Part shown: piece after piece, positions 22,975 to 33,701 of the stretch
How positions within the stretch are numbered: the first letter of the stretch is position 1
Layout: every line of letters starts with the position of its first letter
Source: Mytilus trossulus
Taxonomy: Eukaryota; Mollusca; Bivalvia; Mytilida; Mytilidae
Assembly: GCF_036588685.1 (NCBI RefSeq)
Contig: NC_086382.1
Location: 69,971,999 to 70,035,998 of the forward strand
Direction: 5' to 3'
Length of the DNA stretch: 64,000 bases
The notes under the pieces: generated by a model
Seen by the model: only the letters and a program-made list of their open reading frames with translations
Databases searched by the model: none
Told to the model about the DNA's origin: nothing
Program-made: the position numbers and the translations under genes

Positions 22975-24279
22975 CCTTGTTATATACAGGTACCATATCC
23001 ATTTGTAAATCATTATACATGTACATTTATATAATAAATAATAATAAGTGTTATGCCAAAATATAAGTTATGATAATTCTACTGTTGTAAAAGTGCATAT
23101 GTGCGTACATGTAACAGTAGTATTTAATTTACTAGCTATAATATACTGATATCAAAATCAATATTTATTACAATGAAAACAATATCAAATATATAATAAT
23201 TACTAGGTTGATTGTATTTTGTATGTATTTACCTCTTGTGTCACATGTGAATGTGACGGATTGTTTTTAAATTAAGCAAATTGTATTGGTTGAATTGGTA
23301 CCCTTTTAGAATAAGTTTAACTAAAGGAATGTCACGTCCTGATTAGTTTAACTTGATCGTATTTAAATTTTCAGGCTCGCAAATTCCTTATACCGTCATA
23401 CTCAATGCGGTCATTTTCTTTTACTGTTGACGTAATCATAGTTATTTGTCGAAATAACCGTTTCGTGATTCATTACCGCTATAGCAAATCATCAATTACT
23501 GCTATTTTTTTGAAAAGGATTTATCGTAATTGGTCAAACTCATTCCTTTTATTTTATCGTTATAAAGAAAATGAACATTTCATCGTCGTACATCAAACAT
23601 AACCTTTAATGTCATTTGGCAAGATTTTGAACCGTAATTCGAAACAGCCACAACTCCACTACAGGCTCCTAATGTGGGATAACACATTAGGAATTTGGTG
23701 GAGTTAAACATTTTTAAAGGCGCCATCCATTCCATACCTTGCAGGGACAGTACAACATAAGAACAAATTATATTAACAATCGACTGGAGAGGGCATACGA
23801 TATATACAAAGCAGGAAAACAACAAAACAAATACCGGATGCTGCAATGAACATGTGATTTAAAATAAAAAAACGAAATTTATCCTTACCAATCTTATTTT
23901 AGGAGTACTATTTGTAACCAAAAACAAGATTACATTGAACAACTAAAGAATTGTCGCATTACACCACTTCAAGAATTTTTAGAAACATGATTAATTCCAC
24001 ATATTTATTATGAGACATTTGTAGTTGTAGAATTATAATATTGATCATTTACAGCTATAAATGAATTTATGGAAATCAAGAAACGAAAAAAATAAATGAA
24101 AGTAACTATATTCATCTGAAGCTCATTTCTTGATTCCATACATCAGTAACGCTCAGATCCGAATATTTCAAAACACAGACACGTGATATTGTGTGAGCAG
24201 CACTGATACGTCTTACAATTGTAAAGGACCGTGACCCTATTAGATAGCATACGATTTGTCACAGATATACTTCACAATC
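22975..24279. other. Intergenic, no gene recognised
   Basis: AT-rich. A small inverted repeat (CCTAATGTG/CACATTAGG) lies at about 23668-23692. Frames of 65-88 codons lack splice partners and domain signatures. Confidence 0.4.
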
Positions 24280-24325
24280 ATGTATGTTGGATATATTCCA
24301 CTCGTCTGTTTATTTTATATATCTG
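24280..24325 (+). CDS. DWEDIA gene exon 1: signal peptide
   Basis: ATG then 15 codons, donor G|GTAAGT in phase 1. Hydrophobic throughout. Confidence 0.7.
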
Positions 24326-27300
24326 GTAAGTTTTTTGTAGTTAATAATATTTGCGTTCACTTCGATACGAATATTTTTAAATACAAAACTATGGAAAACC
24401 CTCTGGGAGTAATTTAAACAAATCATATCTGAAAACCGCCTAACCATTCTCTATTAATGTCGTCTGGGTTACTGAAAGGATGCAATCGTATAATATAAGG
24501 TTACAGGTATGGTTCAAACGTAAATTACCATAACGAAGTATTCACGTCAGCAAGAGGATTTTTAAATCATTACATTGTAGGTCGATACCTAGCAAAATTA
24601 AGTAAGAAAAAGAGTATACAGTTTCCAAAAGCTAGTTTAAGGTCAAAGCTAATCTTAAAAATGGACCATGGTTTTCTAGAAATAATTCAAATTCCAAAAC
24701 CATGAAACCTCAGACAAATCATAATATGTCTATTTCCTAATAATCCGTACGTTTTATTGGCTGACAACAATCGATAGCTTTCCAAAGTTATATCTATTTT
24801 CTTAATAAAATTCAACATTCATGACTAAACATGCTTCCCAATACAGCGCTAGCGTCAGAACAATGCATGGGAAAAAGTAAAATCATAACATTACTGAAAT
24901 CAGAGGAAAATCTAATCGGAAAGTTTATAAACAAACTCAGACTTGATGTCACATGTTAGTGTTCGGTGACGTAAAACATCAATGTTATTATAATAATTTA
25001 ACTATTCTTTTTGATTTTATTAGGTACCAAATCATTTATCTTGTGCTCATTTTAAGGGCATCTCTTCAAACATAATGCAATTTATATGGAAACAATCGAC
25101 TTATTTTTTTAATATAAATATAAGGCTGTAAGAATTGTTTTGGGTGTTTCCGACGGCTTCGCTTCATGTATGTGTTTTAGTGTGGTACAAATATTTTATA
25201 CGTAAAATACCTTTTGTCCAAAGACTTGTATTTAAAAGTTTATTTTAATATTGTACTAATTATCTCTCACTTCATATACTTATTTTGGTAGCAAATGCTC
25301 AGTCACCATTTGGTTCTGGTATTACTGTTGGCACTTTAGACTCCACTGATTTAGATGAAGCGTCTGGTCTGGCCGCTAGTAGAGTACACCCGAATGTCCT
25401 ATATTCACATAACGATGGTGGAGATTTATCTCGGATATTCGCCGTAGATTCTACTGATGCCTCTGTTATAGCTGAGTTTGGTATCTCTGGTGCAGATCAT
25501 TATGACTGGGAGGACATTGCAATGGGACCGTGTCCAGATAAATCATCATGTATCTACATAGCAGACGCAGGATTGAATCACCACAGGCCAGTCAATATGA
25601 TCTATAGAGTACGAGAACCAGGGGCAGTCAAGGATCAGACGTTGACCATTATAGACAAGCTACCATTTATGTATGTTTTTTATGTGAACGAATGCTAGAT
25701 ATCATTTTCATCTGGATTGTTTGGTAATTGTCTCATTTGAAAACCACATCTCCATATTTTAAAAAAAATGTCATATTCAATGTTAATTGAATTGTGTTTG
25801 ATATTTGCACTATACTGATAAATAAGCAAATATGTTCCAGTTAATGAATGGAGTTTTGATTTAAAAAAATGTAAAAAGACACTTTCATTTAAAACCAGTA
25901 GAAAGAAAATAATGACAGAAAACTTATCACCGCAAATTCAACTTTTTGCATTAAATGAGTGTCATGAAAGTTCAAACTTTTATTTATGTTAATTTGCTTT
26001 TTACATATGTTTTGTATGGTGCGCATTCACATTTGTTTGGTGTGCATTCCCATGTATATGGTGCGCATTCCCATTAAATACTTACTATATATAATTCATT
26101 TACATATATTACGGATTACAAATGTGTCGAGGTTTGTGATTGGATAACAACACAGAGATGTCAGTATATATTCGGGAAACTGCCGGGGTATATAAGACGT
26201 TTTTATCCCCAATTGGAACCTCAATAACGTCATCATAAACCGGTTACTATGTGACGTAGTCAAAAGATAAATAGAACACTAAGGAATGTCAGAGGCTCTC
26301 AGAAGGAAAATAATGACGTGCTTCAGTAAATAATACCTTTTATGATACAAAATCACGCAATTTACACTTTAAATACTTAAATTTAATGTTAAAAGTGTTA
26401 TAATAAATTATAACATACACGATAAAATTATATTAACAGCAAATTAGAATATCCTTTACGTATGCCGAACATATATATCAGGTTGAGTTTTCAATATGTG
26501 TGTTGTAAATAAAATACAAAGCAAGACACACATACAAACACAAAATATGATTTAAAAACTTTATTAAAACTATTTTTTAACGGATAAAAATTTGTCAAGA
26601 TTGAAAAAAAGGTGCATTTAAATGGATTACTCAAAATATTTAAGAAACAGTAAACATGTAATGAATATACATGCTGCATTGTGAATGTTCAACAAATACC
26701 TGCACTAGAAAATAACATTAAGTCAGGGGTAATCCGTAATAAATGTGTAATTCAGGTCTCAGACAGGGTATATACTGTGACATTCCCGGCTAAGGGGTTA
26801 TATCCCCTTCGCCTTCAGCTCAGGGGATATAAACTGTAAGCCGGGAATGTCACAGTATATATCCTGTCTGAGACCTGAATAACATATAATGTACGCAAAA
26901 GTCATTGTACGAAACGAAGTAAAAACAAACGAAAACCAAGCAAACACACGTATGTCTCCTTTACAGTCAAGATACAGCTGGTGTCTGTATATTCACTATA
27001 GGTGTATTCAGTTTTAGATGATAAAAATAGCATGCATGCGAAGCGTTTCAAAACCTATATATATATAATTATACGAATGACAGAGCTGTACACATACGTA
27101 CAAACGGTACGAGCGATGGGACCAAGAAGAACCAAAATAATATTATAAAAATCTGCTCCTTGGATTTGAAACTTTCTTTCTTGATAATTTCATTATAAAT
27201 CACTTATTTTTTTTTAATACTTACGAAGCACTGACAACGAAGCAGAGGTCAATTGAATAAATTTTCTAGAAGTTTGCTTAGTAATTAACTTAACATTTTA

Positions 27301-27853
27301 TATCTGTAGAATGTTCTATTATCATTGTGATTGATAATACTTCCTATTTTTTTTTAATGAAGTAATGTCATATATATTGATCTTAAATTGTATTTGATTT
27401 ATATTTTTCAGATGGACAGAAGTTGACGGTCAAACATTACTAGTAGATAACCATGGGGAAATATACATGGTTTCCAATGTTAATGGCGGGAAAGGTCTAA
27501 TGGTACATATTCCGGCCTCGGCCTGGGGATCAACGACACCTTTTAATGCAACATCATCTGTACATCTGAACATCACCACATCCCACCACGACCCAGGGGC
27601 AGGCGACATATCTCCAGACGGGACGGAGCTTATCATTAAAGCAAGAAATCACGTATATTATTGGAAAGTTAAAAACAATGATTATCTATCTGCAGTGGAA
27701 ACTCCTCCTACTGAAATACCTCATCACAGTGAACGTCTTGGGGAGGCAATATGCTGGGATATCAATGGTACAAACTATTATACACTCAGTGAAGGCAGAC
27801 ATGCACCATTGTATGAATTTGTAAGACTACCAACTGGTCCTGCTGTAGGATAA
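24280..27853 (+). CDS. Secreted DWEDIA-motif protein, probable beta-propeller
   Basis: Three exons (24280-24325, 25292-25670, 27412-27853) with phases 1 and 2 join to 288 residues. Exon 1 encodes a 15-residue hydrophobic signal peptide (MYVGYIPLVCLFYIS). The mature part begins NAQSPFGSG, then has ASGLA at 39-43, SHNDGGD at 54-60, DWEDIA at 87-92 and a YIADAG strand, which is the layout of secreted beta-propeller-like proteins with HNDSGD and DWEDIA motifs. Exon 3 continues with DGQTLLVDNHGEIYMV, SPDGTEL and a LGEAI/YYTLSEG ending. The catalytic or binding role is unknown. At 288 residues it is short for a full six-bladed propeller, and an exon between 25670 and 27412 could be missing, although the two exons join in frame as they are. 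Confidence 0.78.
25292..25670 (+). CDS. DWEDIA gene exon 2
   Basis: TTTTGGTAG acceptor. 2 nt, 125 codons, 2 nt, then GTATGT donor. Carries the HNDGGD and DWEDIA motifs. Confidence 0.8.
25671..27411 (+). other. DWEDIA gene intron 2 with repeats
   Basis: Holds a threefold ATGGTGCGCATTCCCAT-type repeat (about 26015-26075) and the palindrome at 26750-26880. No further exon with strong signals was found. Confidence 0.5.
26750..26880. mobile_element. 131-bp palindrome with 42-bp arms
   Basis: Arms 26750-26791 and 26839-26880 are complementary at 41 of 42 positions, starting ATTCAGGTCTCAGACAGG. An inner GGGGTTATATCCCC/GGGGATATAAAC inverted pair extends the stem. No conserved reading frame. Confidence 0.8.
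27412..27853 (+). CDS. DWEDIA gene exon 3
   Basis: ATTTTTCAG acceptor, 1 nt then 146 codons to TAA. Higher GC than the flanks. A candidate AATAAA is at 28209-28214. Confidence 0.8.
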
Positions 27854-28474
27854 TAAAACAGATTGACTGATATATTATTTAGTTTGACAATTTTCTTTAA
27901 TATATTTACTTTTTGATGGCGTCATTAGCAGAAAATCTTTTATGCCACCTTATTTTTTTTTTAATGACACTTTGAAATTGTGTGCGTCTGCAGTGCTTAC
28001 TGGATTTATAAATTTCACTAAAACACTCAAACCTAAACATGTGAATGCGAGGAATGTAAAAACCAAATTATTTCACTTTATGTATGAATCTTAAATTCAT
28101 TTTTTAAATTGCTCTAGGATCATGCCAGTTTTCTGGATTTTTTTTAATTGTATTGTATCTTAATATTTTAATATTTCCTTGCCTGTTGATTAATTAAAAC
28201 CTATGTAGAATAAAATACCAATTATTAAGATAGATGAAAATCAATCAAATTTCCTACATGTATCTTATGATTATATAATAAAAAGAGAAAATTTAGTAAA
28301 TGAGACAGTTATCAAATAACAAAAGCAAAAGACGTACACTCTTTCAAGATTATCAATCGTCCAGAATTTTAGCCTTTGGATTAATTCGAATAATGTAGCG
28401 CCCTCTTTCCACCACTTTTCTCGAGGGAGTGATCGAAGTGATCGAGGGATTATTTGGGTTACTCTTGGATAATA

Positions 28475-28914
28475 TAAAAAAAAGAAGATGTGGTATGATT
28501 GCCAATGAGACAATTATCCACAAAAGACCAAAATGACACAAACATTAACAACTATAGGTCACCGTACGGCCTTCAACAATGAGCAAAACCCATACCGCAT
28601 AGTCAGCTATTAAAGGCCCCGATAGGACAATGTAAAACAATTCAAACGAGAAAACTATCAAATGAATATTCTTTAACCATGCATATGATTTGTTTTACAC
28701 ACAATTACTGGTATGAACTTGTCGTTATGATTATGTGTTGTCATCAATATGAAAAAAGAAGATGTAGTATGATTGCTTATACGACAACACTGCACAAGAG
28801 ACCAAAATGACACAGCAATTAACAACTTTAGGCCTTCAACAATGAGCAAGTCCATACGCATAATCAGCGAAATAGAAAATGTAAAACAATTCAAACGAAA
28901 AAACTTACGACCTT
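28475..28914 (+). repeat. Family 1 repeat, two adjacent copies
   Basis: AAGAAGATGTGGTATGATTG starts at about 28482 and again (AAGAAGATGTAGTATGATTG) at about 28756. Each is followed by AGAGACCAAAATGACACA-type and CCTTCAACAATGAGCAA words. Minus-strand frames here are repeat-derived. Confidence 0.75.
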
Positions 28915-28919
28915 GTTAA

Positions 28920-30060
28920 TGTATTAATTATGAACAAAAAAACAACTATATAACACATCAACAAATAACAACCACTGAATTACAGGCTACTGACTTGAGA
29001 CAGGTACAGTAAGAATGTGGTGGTGGTAAAATGCACATGTTTTTATGTTAATTAGTATTTTTACAGTACATAACAATTGTTTCGTTTATTAAGTTATTCA
29101 CCTAAAATGATTGTCTATTATGTTTAACACTGGTTCGTCTGTCCTTTTATCCTTGTTATACCGTGTGATTCTTTTTCTAAATCTTTTAACGATTTAAGGG
29201 GATTTCCTGGCTCCCCGTACATGTTGTTTATATTAATTTGGATAATTTGATTTATAGGAATTTTCCCATTGTGGTACATTTTTTGTACATGTAAATTCCG
29301 ATAATTTTATATATTAACTTGTTTTCCGTTAAAAAACAACAGATGTCTTTAAAACAGTGATTTTTCAACAAAATAATTTTATAATGGTTTACATTGGCTT
29401 GATAAATATTTAGTTTGCATGTAATTATTAAAACAAAATAGAAAAATCTAAATTTTATCTAATTTGGAGCATCAAACAAGTAAAGACGAATTGAAGAAAA
29501 TTATATAATGACCGTTATACATTTAATAAAGTAAATATCACGTCATTCCATGCCTATCTATAAAATACCCGACGACGAACTACGTTTTTATTGTGTGATC
29601 GTTACCTCACTTGAACTTAAATCAGTTTCATTATATTTTAGCTTATTTTCTTCAGTAAGAGGTGTTTTAAAAAAAAAGATTAATCATTCATTTATAAAAC
29701 TGAGATTGAAAATGGGAAATTTATACATCTTTTATGGGGTATCATGGATTATATTTTTTCAGCAAATAATCTTATTCGACGTTATTAAACACTTATTTTC
29801 TTATGTTATATGTACAAAGGCCTTATTTTTTTTTCAACTCAATGGCTTGTTTATTTTCTTTAATAGACGCAATTGTTTTTTTTACTTCACTTCTGAAACT
29901 TTAAAAAAAATTGTATCTAACAAATTTCGATGTATGTAATAATTAAACCCCTTTAAGTCATTTGCCTTTATTCGCCATGCAACTTGTATTAATTGAACTA
30001 TAACCAATGCCTTATATTGTGTATACATCATATTAGGTTACTGATACATGTATAGACTGT
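28920..30060. other. No supported gene
   Basis: AT-rich intergenic DNA. A 129-codon frame at 29550 is almost all Phe/Ile/Leu/Lys/Tyr from T- and A-rich codons, with no signal or domain pattern. Confidence 0.4.
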
Positions 30061-30065
30061 GTAAT

Positions 30066-30215
30066 AATTACATTAGATGTATGTTTCATTATAATACGTT
30101 ATTCTGATTGTTTAACTGCACAGCACGTGTTATTCCGTAAGCAATTGCATTACACTATAACATTTATCATTCATGATGACACGAGGTCCCACAATAAAGT
30201 GCACTGGTGAATAAA
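30066..30215. repeat. Interspersed repeat family 7, copy a
   Basis: ATTACATTAGATGTATGTTT, TACGTTATTCTGATTG, TTATTCCGTAAGCA and CCCACAATAAAGTGCAC recur in order at 63838-63985. Confidence 0.75.
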
Positions 30216-30264
30216 ATAAAAAATCGTGTTTTCATTATCCTAGCTAAAAAAATGTAATTATATG

Positions 30265-30418
30265 TATTGAATGCTTTTTTTTGGTATTTTTATAGGGTTG
30301 TAAAAGCGTTGACCGTGCGCAAATTTTTAGAATAAAGCGCTTCCCCGCTTCATACAAAATGTACTTCGGTCAACGCTTTTACACCCCAATAAATTTACAA
30401 AAAGAAACATTCAATTCT
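30265..30418. mobile_element. Palindromic MITE-like element
   Basis: GTAAAAGCGTTGACCG (near 30300-30315) and its complement CGGTCAACGCTTTTAC (30367-30382) are inner parts of arms that extend out to TATTGAATG and CATTCAAT, about 53 bp each. Confidence 0.7.
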
Positions 30419-30559
30419 TAAATAATCATTTCATGTCCACTAATACTTTAACCTAAATACAGCTGAACTTGGTGTAAATAGTTATTATTATGATTGAGTT
30501 AAGTCTGCCAATTGATACTTTGTCGTGTGTTTTTCTATGTTGTGATGTTATGCTATTGT

Positions 30560-30905
30560 TTCAGAAAAAGGGAGAAGGTTTGGATGCATTAAAACGTTTA
30601 ATCCCGCTGCAAATGTTTGCACCTATCCTAAGTCAGGAATCTGATGTACAGTACTTGTCGTTTGTTTATGTAATATATACGTGTTTCTCGTTTCTCGTTT
30701 TTTTTTTAGATTAGACCGTTGATTTTCCCGTTTGAATGGTTTAACACTAGTAATTTTGGGGCCCTTTATAGCTTGTTGCTCGGGGTGAGCCAAGGCTCCG
30801 TGTTGAAGGCCGTACATTGACCTATAATGGTTTACTTTTTTAAAATTGTTATTTGGATGGAGAGTTCTCTCATTGGCACTCACACTACATCTTCCTATAT
30901 CTATT
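30560..30905 (+). repeat. Interspersed repeat family 2, long copy
   Basis: Carries CCTAAGTCAGGAATCTGATG, TTTCTCGTTTCTCG, CCGTTTGAATGGTT, GGCCGTACATTGACCTATAA and CACATCTTCCTATATCTA. The same sequence is inverted at 49308-49720, with shorter pieces at 36745-36790, 37945-38026, 41500-41585, 50110-50335, 54145-54420, 55795-55985 and 61385-61690. Confidence 0.75.
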
Positions 30906-30979
30906 AGAAATTTATGACAGATGCTTTTTGAGTATTTTAAATATCTGATTGAAGATTAGTTGCTAAAATAGCACAGGTT

Positions 30980-32300
30980 TAGTTAAAAGATAATAAACAA
31001 ATACCACGTGATAGGGGTAATAAAAAAAACCAAGAAAACAGAATAGCATAACAAATAATATAAAAAAAAAAAAAAAAAAGTAAACCAAAAAGCACAGAAA
31101 AAAATCGTAGAACTAGGGGAGACTCAGGGCAACACGTGATCTTGAACACACACAAAAAAAAGGAGCAAATACAAACACGTATTAACATAAACACCAAAAA
31201 CGCAAAATGAAATCATTTGCGTGAAATTGCCTACGCTAGCGATTTTGTTGCACCGAATGACTATCAATTTGTTCGTTATTATTCTTAATTCAATCGAATC
31301 AGATGAGTTCATCTTCTCATTTGTAGGGATTTCCGATACCAAAAACTTGAATTCAAATTTATGTAAATAGTCTTTTCATTTCCTTTATTCTATAGATCTT
31401 TTTCCCTAGAAAAATACCTAATATTAAAATCTGCCTTATATTTGCAGAAAACAAAAATAAACTGCCCGAGATGTATGATTTGTTTTGCGTTTTTTTGACG
31501 TCATATTTACCATATATAAGATTAGAGTACTTCATTTATGTTACATATAATTTGCATTTGACATACTAATACATGAAAGTTCATGGTTAACATGCATCAT
31601 TAAACTAAATATGTTACACATAATATACATTTCAAATAGTAAAAAAATAAACACGATGTCATTTGGTATATCGAGAAAATGATTGTTAAATAATTACTAA
31701 TGGTGGTCAAGTATTTCGATCGGGCCAGGCATGACCTGGTAAAAGAACTTGAAAAATAAAGTTCACTGTTATTCTACTTCACTTCAAAATATGTGACACA
31801 AATTTTGCTATAAAAAAGACCATGTTTGTCAAAATGATATAACTTCCTGATTTGTTTTTTGTCTTGTTGTATACGTTTGTACTTATATGTTATATTTTAT
31901 TTATTATTATGCATTTTGTATACCCCCTTATGTTAGCAGCCCCTTCAATGAGCCCCTTAAATACCATGTAATTGTACATATTAGCATTTGCCTGAGATTT
32001 AATTCTTTGTAGTTTGTTGTTTGTAGTGGTGAGCAGGACTTTTAATCTCGTGCACAAGACATTTAAAAACTTGAAAAATAGATGCCCAAGACTTTCAAAT
32101 AGTGTGAATGAGTTTCCAGTTTTTAAAAGACATTCGCACCATTTTATAAGTCCCTATGAATGAACATTTTGAAAAATTAAGAGCAGAAAAGTTAGTTTAT
32201 AAACCTCTAGGATTACGTTATGTGGTTTGAAGCAAGCGGTTTAAAAGTCTTCACGATTATTTCAAGCTAGCTTGCTCTGAAATTTCCCTCGGGAGTGGTC
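30980..32300. other. No supported gene
   Basis: AT-rich intergenic DNA with A-tracts at about 31063-31080. Open frames of 72 codons are low-complexity. Confidence 0.4.
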
Positions 32301-32480
32301 GCAGCCTCTCGACCATGTAGCTTGTAACTGGTCTGGTGACTTCGGTGTTTCGGAGACTATGTGTTTTAAAACTAGTTGTCCCAAGAACTAGGTGTCTTTC
32401 GGGGACGGACTAGCTGCCTAGGAAAGAAGACGTCTCAGAGACTAGGTGTCTCAGATCTAAGTGTCCCTGAAACCTATTGT
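32300..32480. repeat. Degenerate AGACTAGGTGTCT minisatellite-like tract
   Basis: Words such as GAGACTATGTGT, AACTAGGTGTCT, GAGACTAGGTGTCT and TCTAAGTGTCCC recur at irregular spacing of 20-60 bp. Confidence 0.4.
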
Positions 32481-32578
32481 TTTGGTACAGGTTCTTCCTC
32501 GATAGTTTTTGAACGTTTATAAATGTTGAGCAAATCAGTTTGGACCTCGGAGTCAGTGAAAGGATTAAGGATACATTG

Positions 32579-32642
32579 CAATCTCATTAAAATCCGATGT
32601 TATGAGTTTAGCGTACCAGAACATCGGATTTTAATGAGATTG
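32579..32642. mobile_element. 64-bp perfect hairpin with flanking direct repeats
   Basis: Arms 32579-32601 and 32620-32642 are exact 23-bp complements around an 18-nt loop. GGATACATTG occurs at 32569-32578 and again at 32642-32651, overlapping the right end by one base, as expected of a target-site duplication. Confidence 0.75.
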
Positions 32643-33298
32643 GATACATTGAGTATATAGCTTTTATACTACTTTTTGAAACAAAATTACATGAATTGTG
32701 TAAATAAATTGTGCTATTTCAAAGTTCAAAGATTGGTCCCGTAGTTTTCAGTAAAATCTCTATGATATAGTTATATGTTTTGATTTTATGCAAAGATTTA
32801 TGTTGGAGTATCTCAGATTCTGTAAAAACGGATACGAACACATAAATTATTAGACAAACCCGTTACAGTAAAGCAGTTAACGATATGTGTGGTCGTATAA
32901 GTACAACATGGATCTCGTTTTGTTAAATAACCAAATAGTAATACATTTTACATTTTTTTGTTAATGTATAGAACCATTATATGAAGGTATGAAATGTAAA
33001 TGGTACCAATGCACGGGTATCAGCTAGACTAGATTGTTAATCATCTTTTTAACTATATTTTTTATGAATTACATTTCAAATCATTTGGGATTGTCAAAAT
33101 GTAATGTTGTTATGTTTAAGTAACGTAATTTAAGAAAATAAACTATAAAAAAGGAGAACGAGTTCAAAAAAACAATTGTAAATTTGTTTATATTTGTTAA
33201 AAAAATGATTATTCGTGTGTAACATATTAACTCGGCATTTGTAAATTCATAATGCGTCGATTTATTTGAAACATTATTATCCGTCCTTGAGTTGATCA

Positions 33299-33308
33299 TG
33301 CGCATGCG
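33299..33308 (+). promoter_or_regulatory. NRF1-like palindrome upstream of nucleotidase A
   Basis: TGCGCATGCG lies 91 bp upstream of the start codon, in a block conserved with the upstream region of the second copy at almost the same distance. It matches most of the NRF1 site consensus. Confidence 0.45.
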
Positions 33309-33389
33309 TTAGTATATATTACAAAAAGCAATTTTTATATTAGGTTTTTCTTCTTCAATGAAATAGTACATGATTTCAACAGTTTCAAG

Positions 33390-33701
33390 ATGAACGTGGT
33401 TTTATTTTTTTATCTTGTGTTTATATCTTGTGTGACGACTTTTGATTTAACTATTTTGCATACAAATGACGTCCATGCGCATTATGATGAAATAAACACC
33501 TCTGGTGGTCGGTGCAATAACATAGGAAATTGCTACGGTGGAATGGCGAGAATTAAGCACAAAGTGGATGAAATAAAGAGACTGTATCCAAATACATTAT
33601 TTTTGGATGCCGGAGACCAGTACCAGGGAACAGTCTGGTTCACAGAGTTTGGTGGGACCATTGTTCACACGTACATGAACCTCCTGGGATATGATGCCAT
33701 G
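33390..33701 (+). CDS. NT5E-like: Nucleotidase A exon 1
   Basis: ATG at 33390, 104 codons, donor ATG|GTAAGT in phase 0. Signal peptide, LHTNDVHAH and DAGDQYQG metal ligands. The 119-codon open frame reads past this donor into the intron. Confidence 0.92.

Noticed and set aside
29550-29939. 129-codon plus-strand frame starting with ATG
   Set aside because: Composition is that of A/T-rich noncoding DNA, with no signal peptide logic, domain or splice context.
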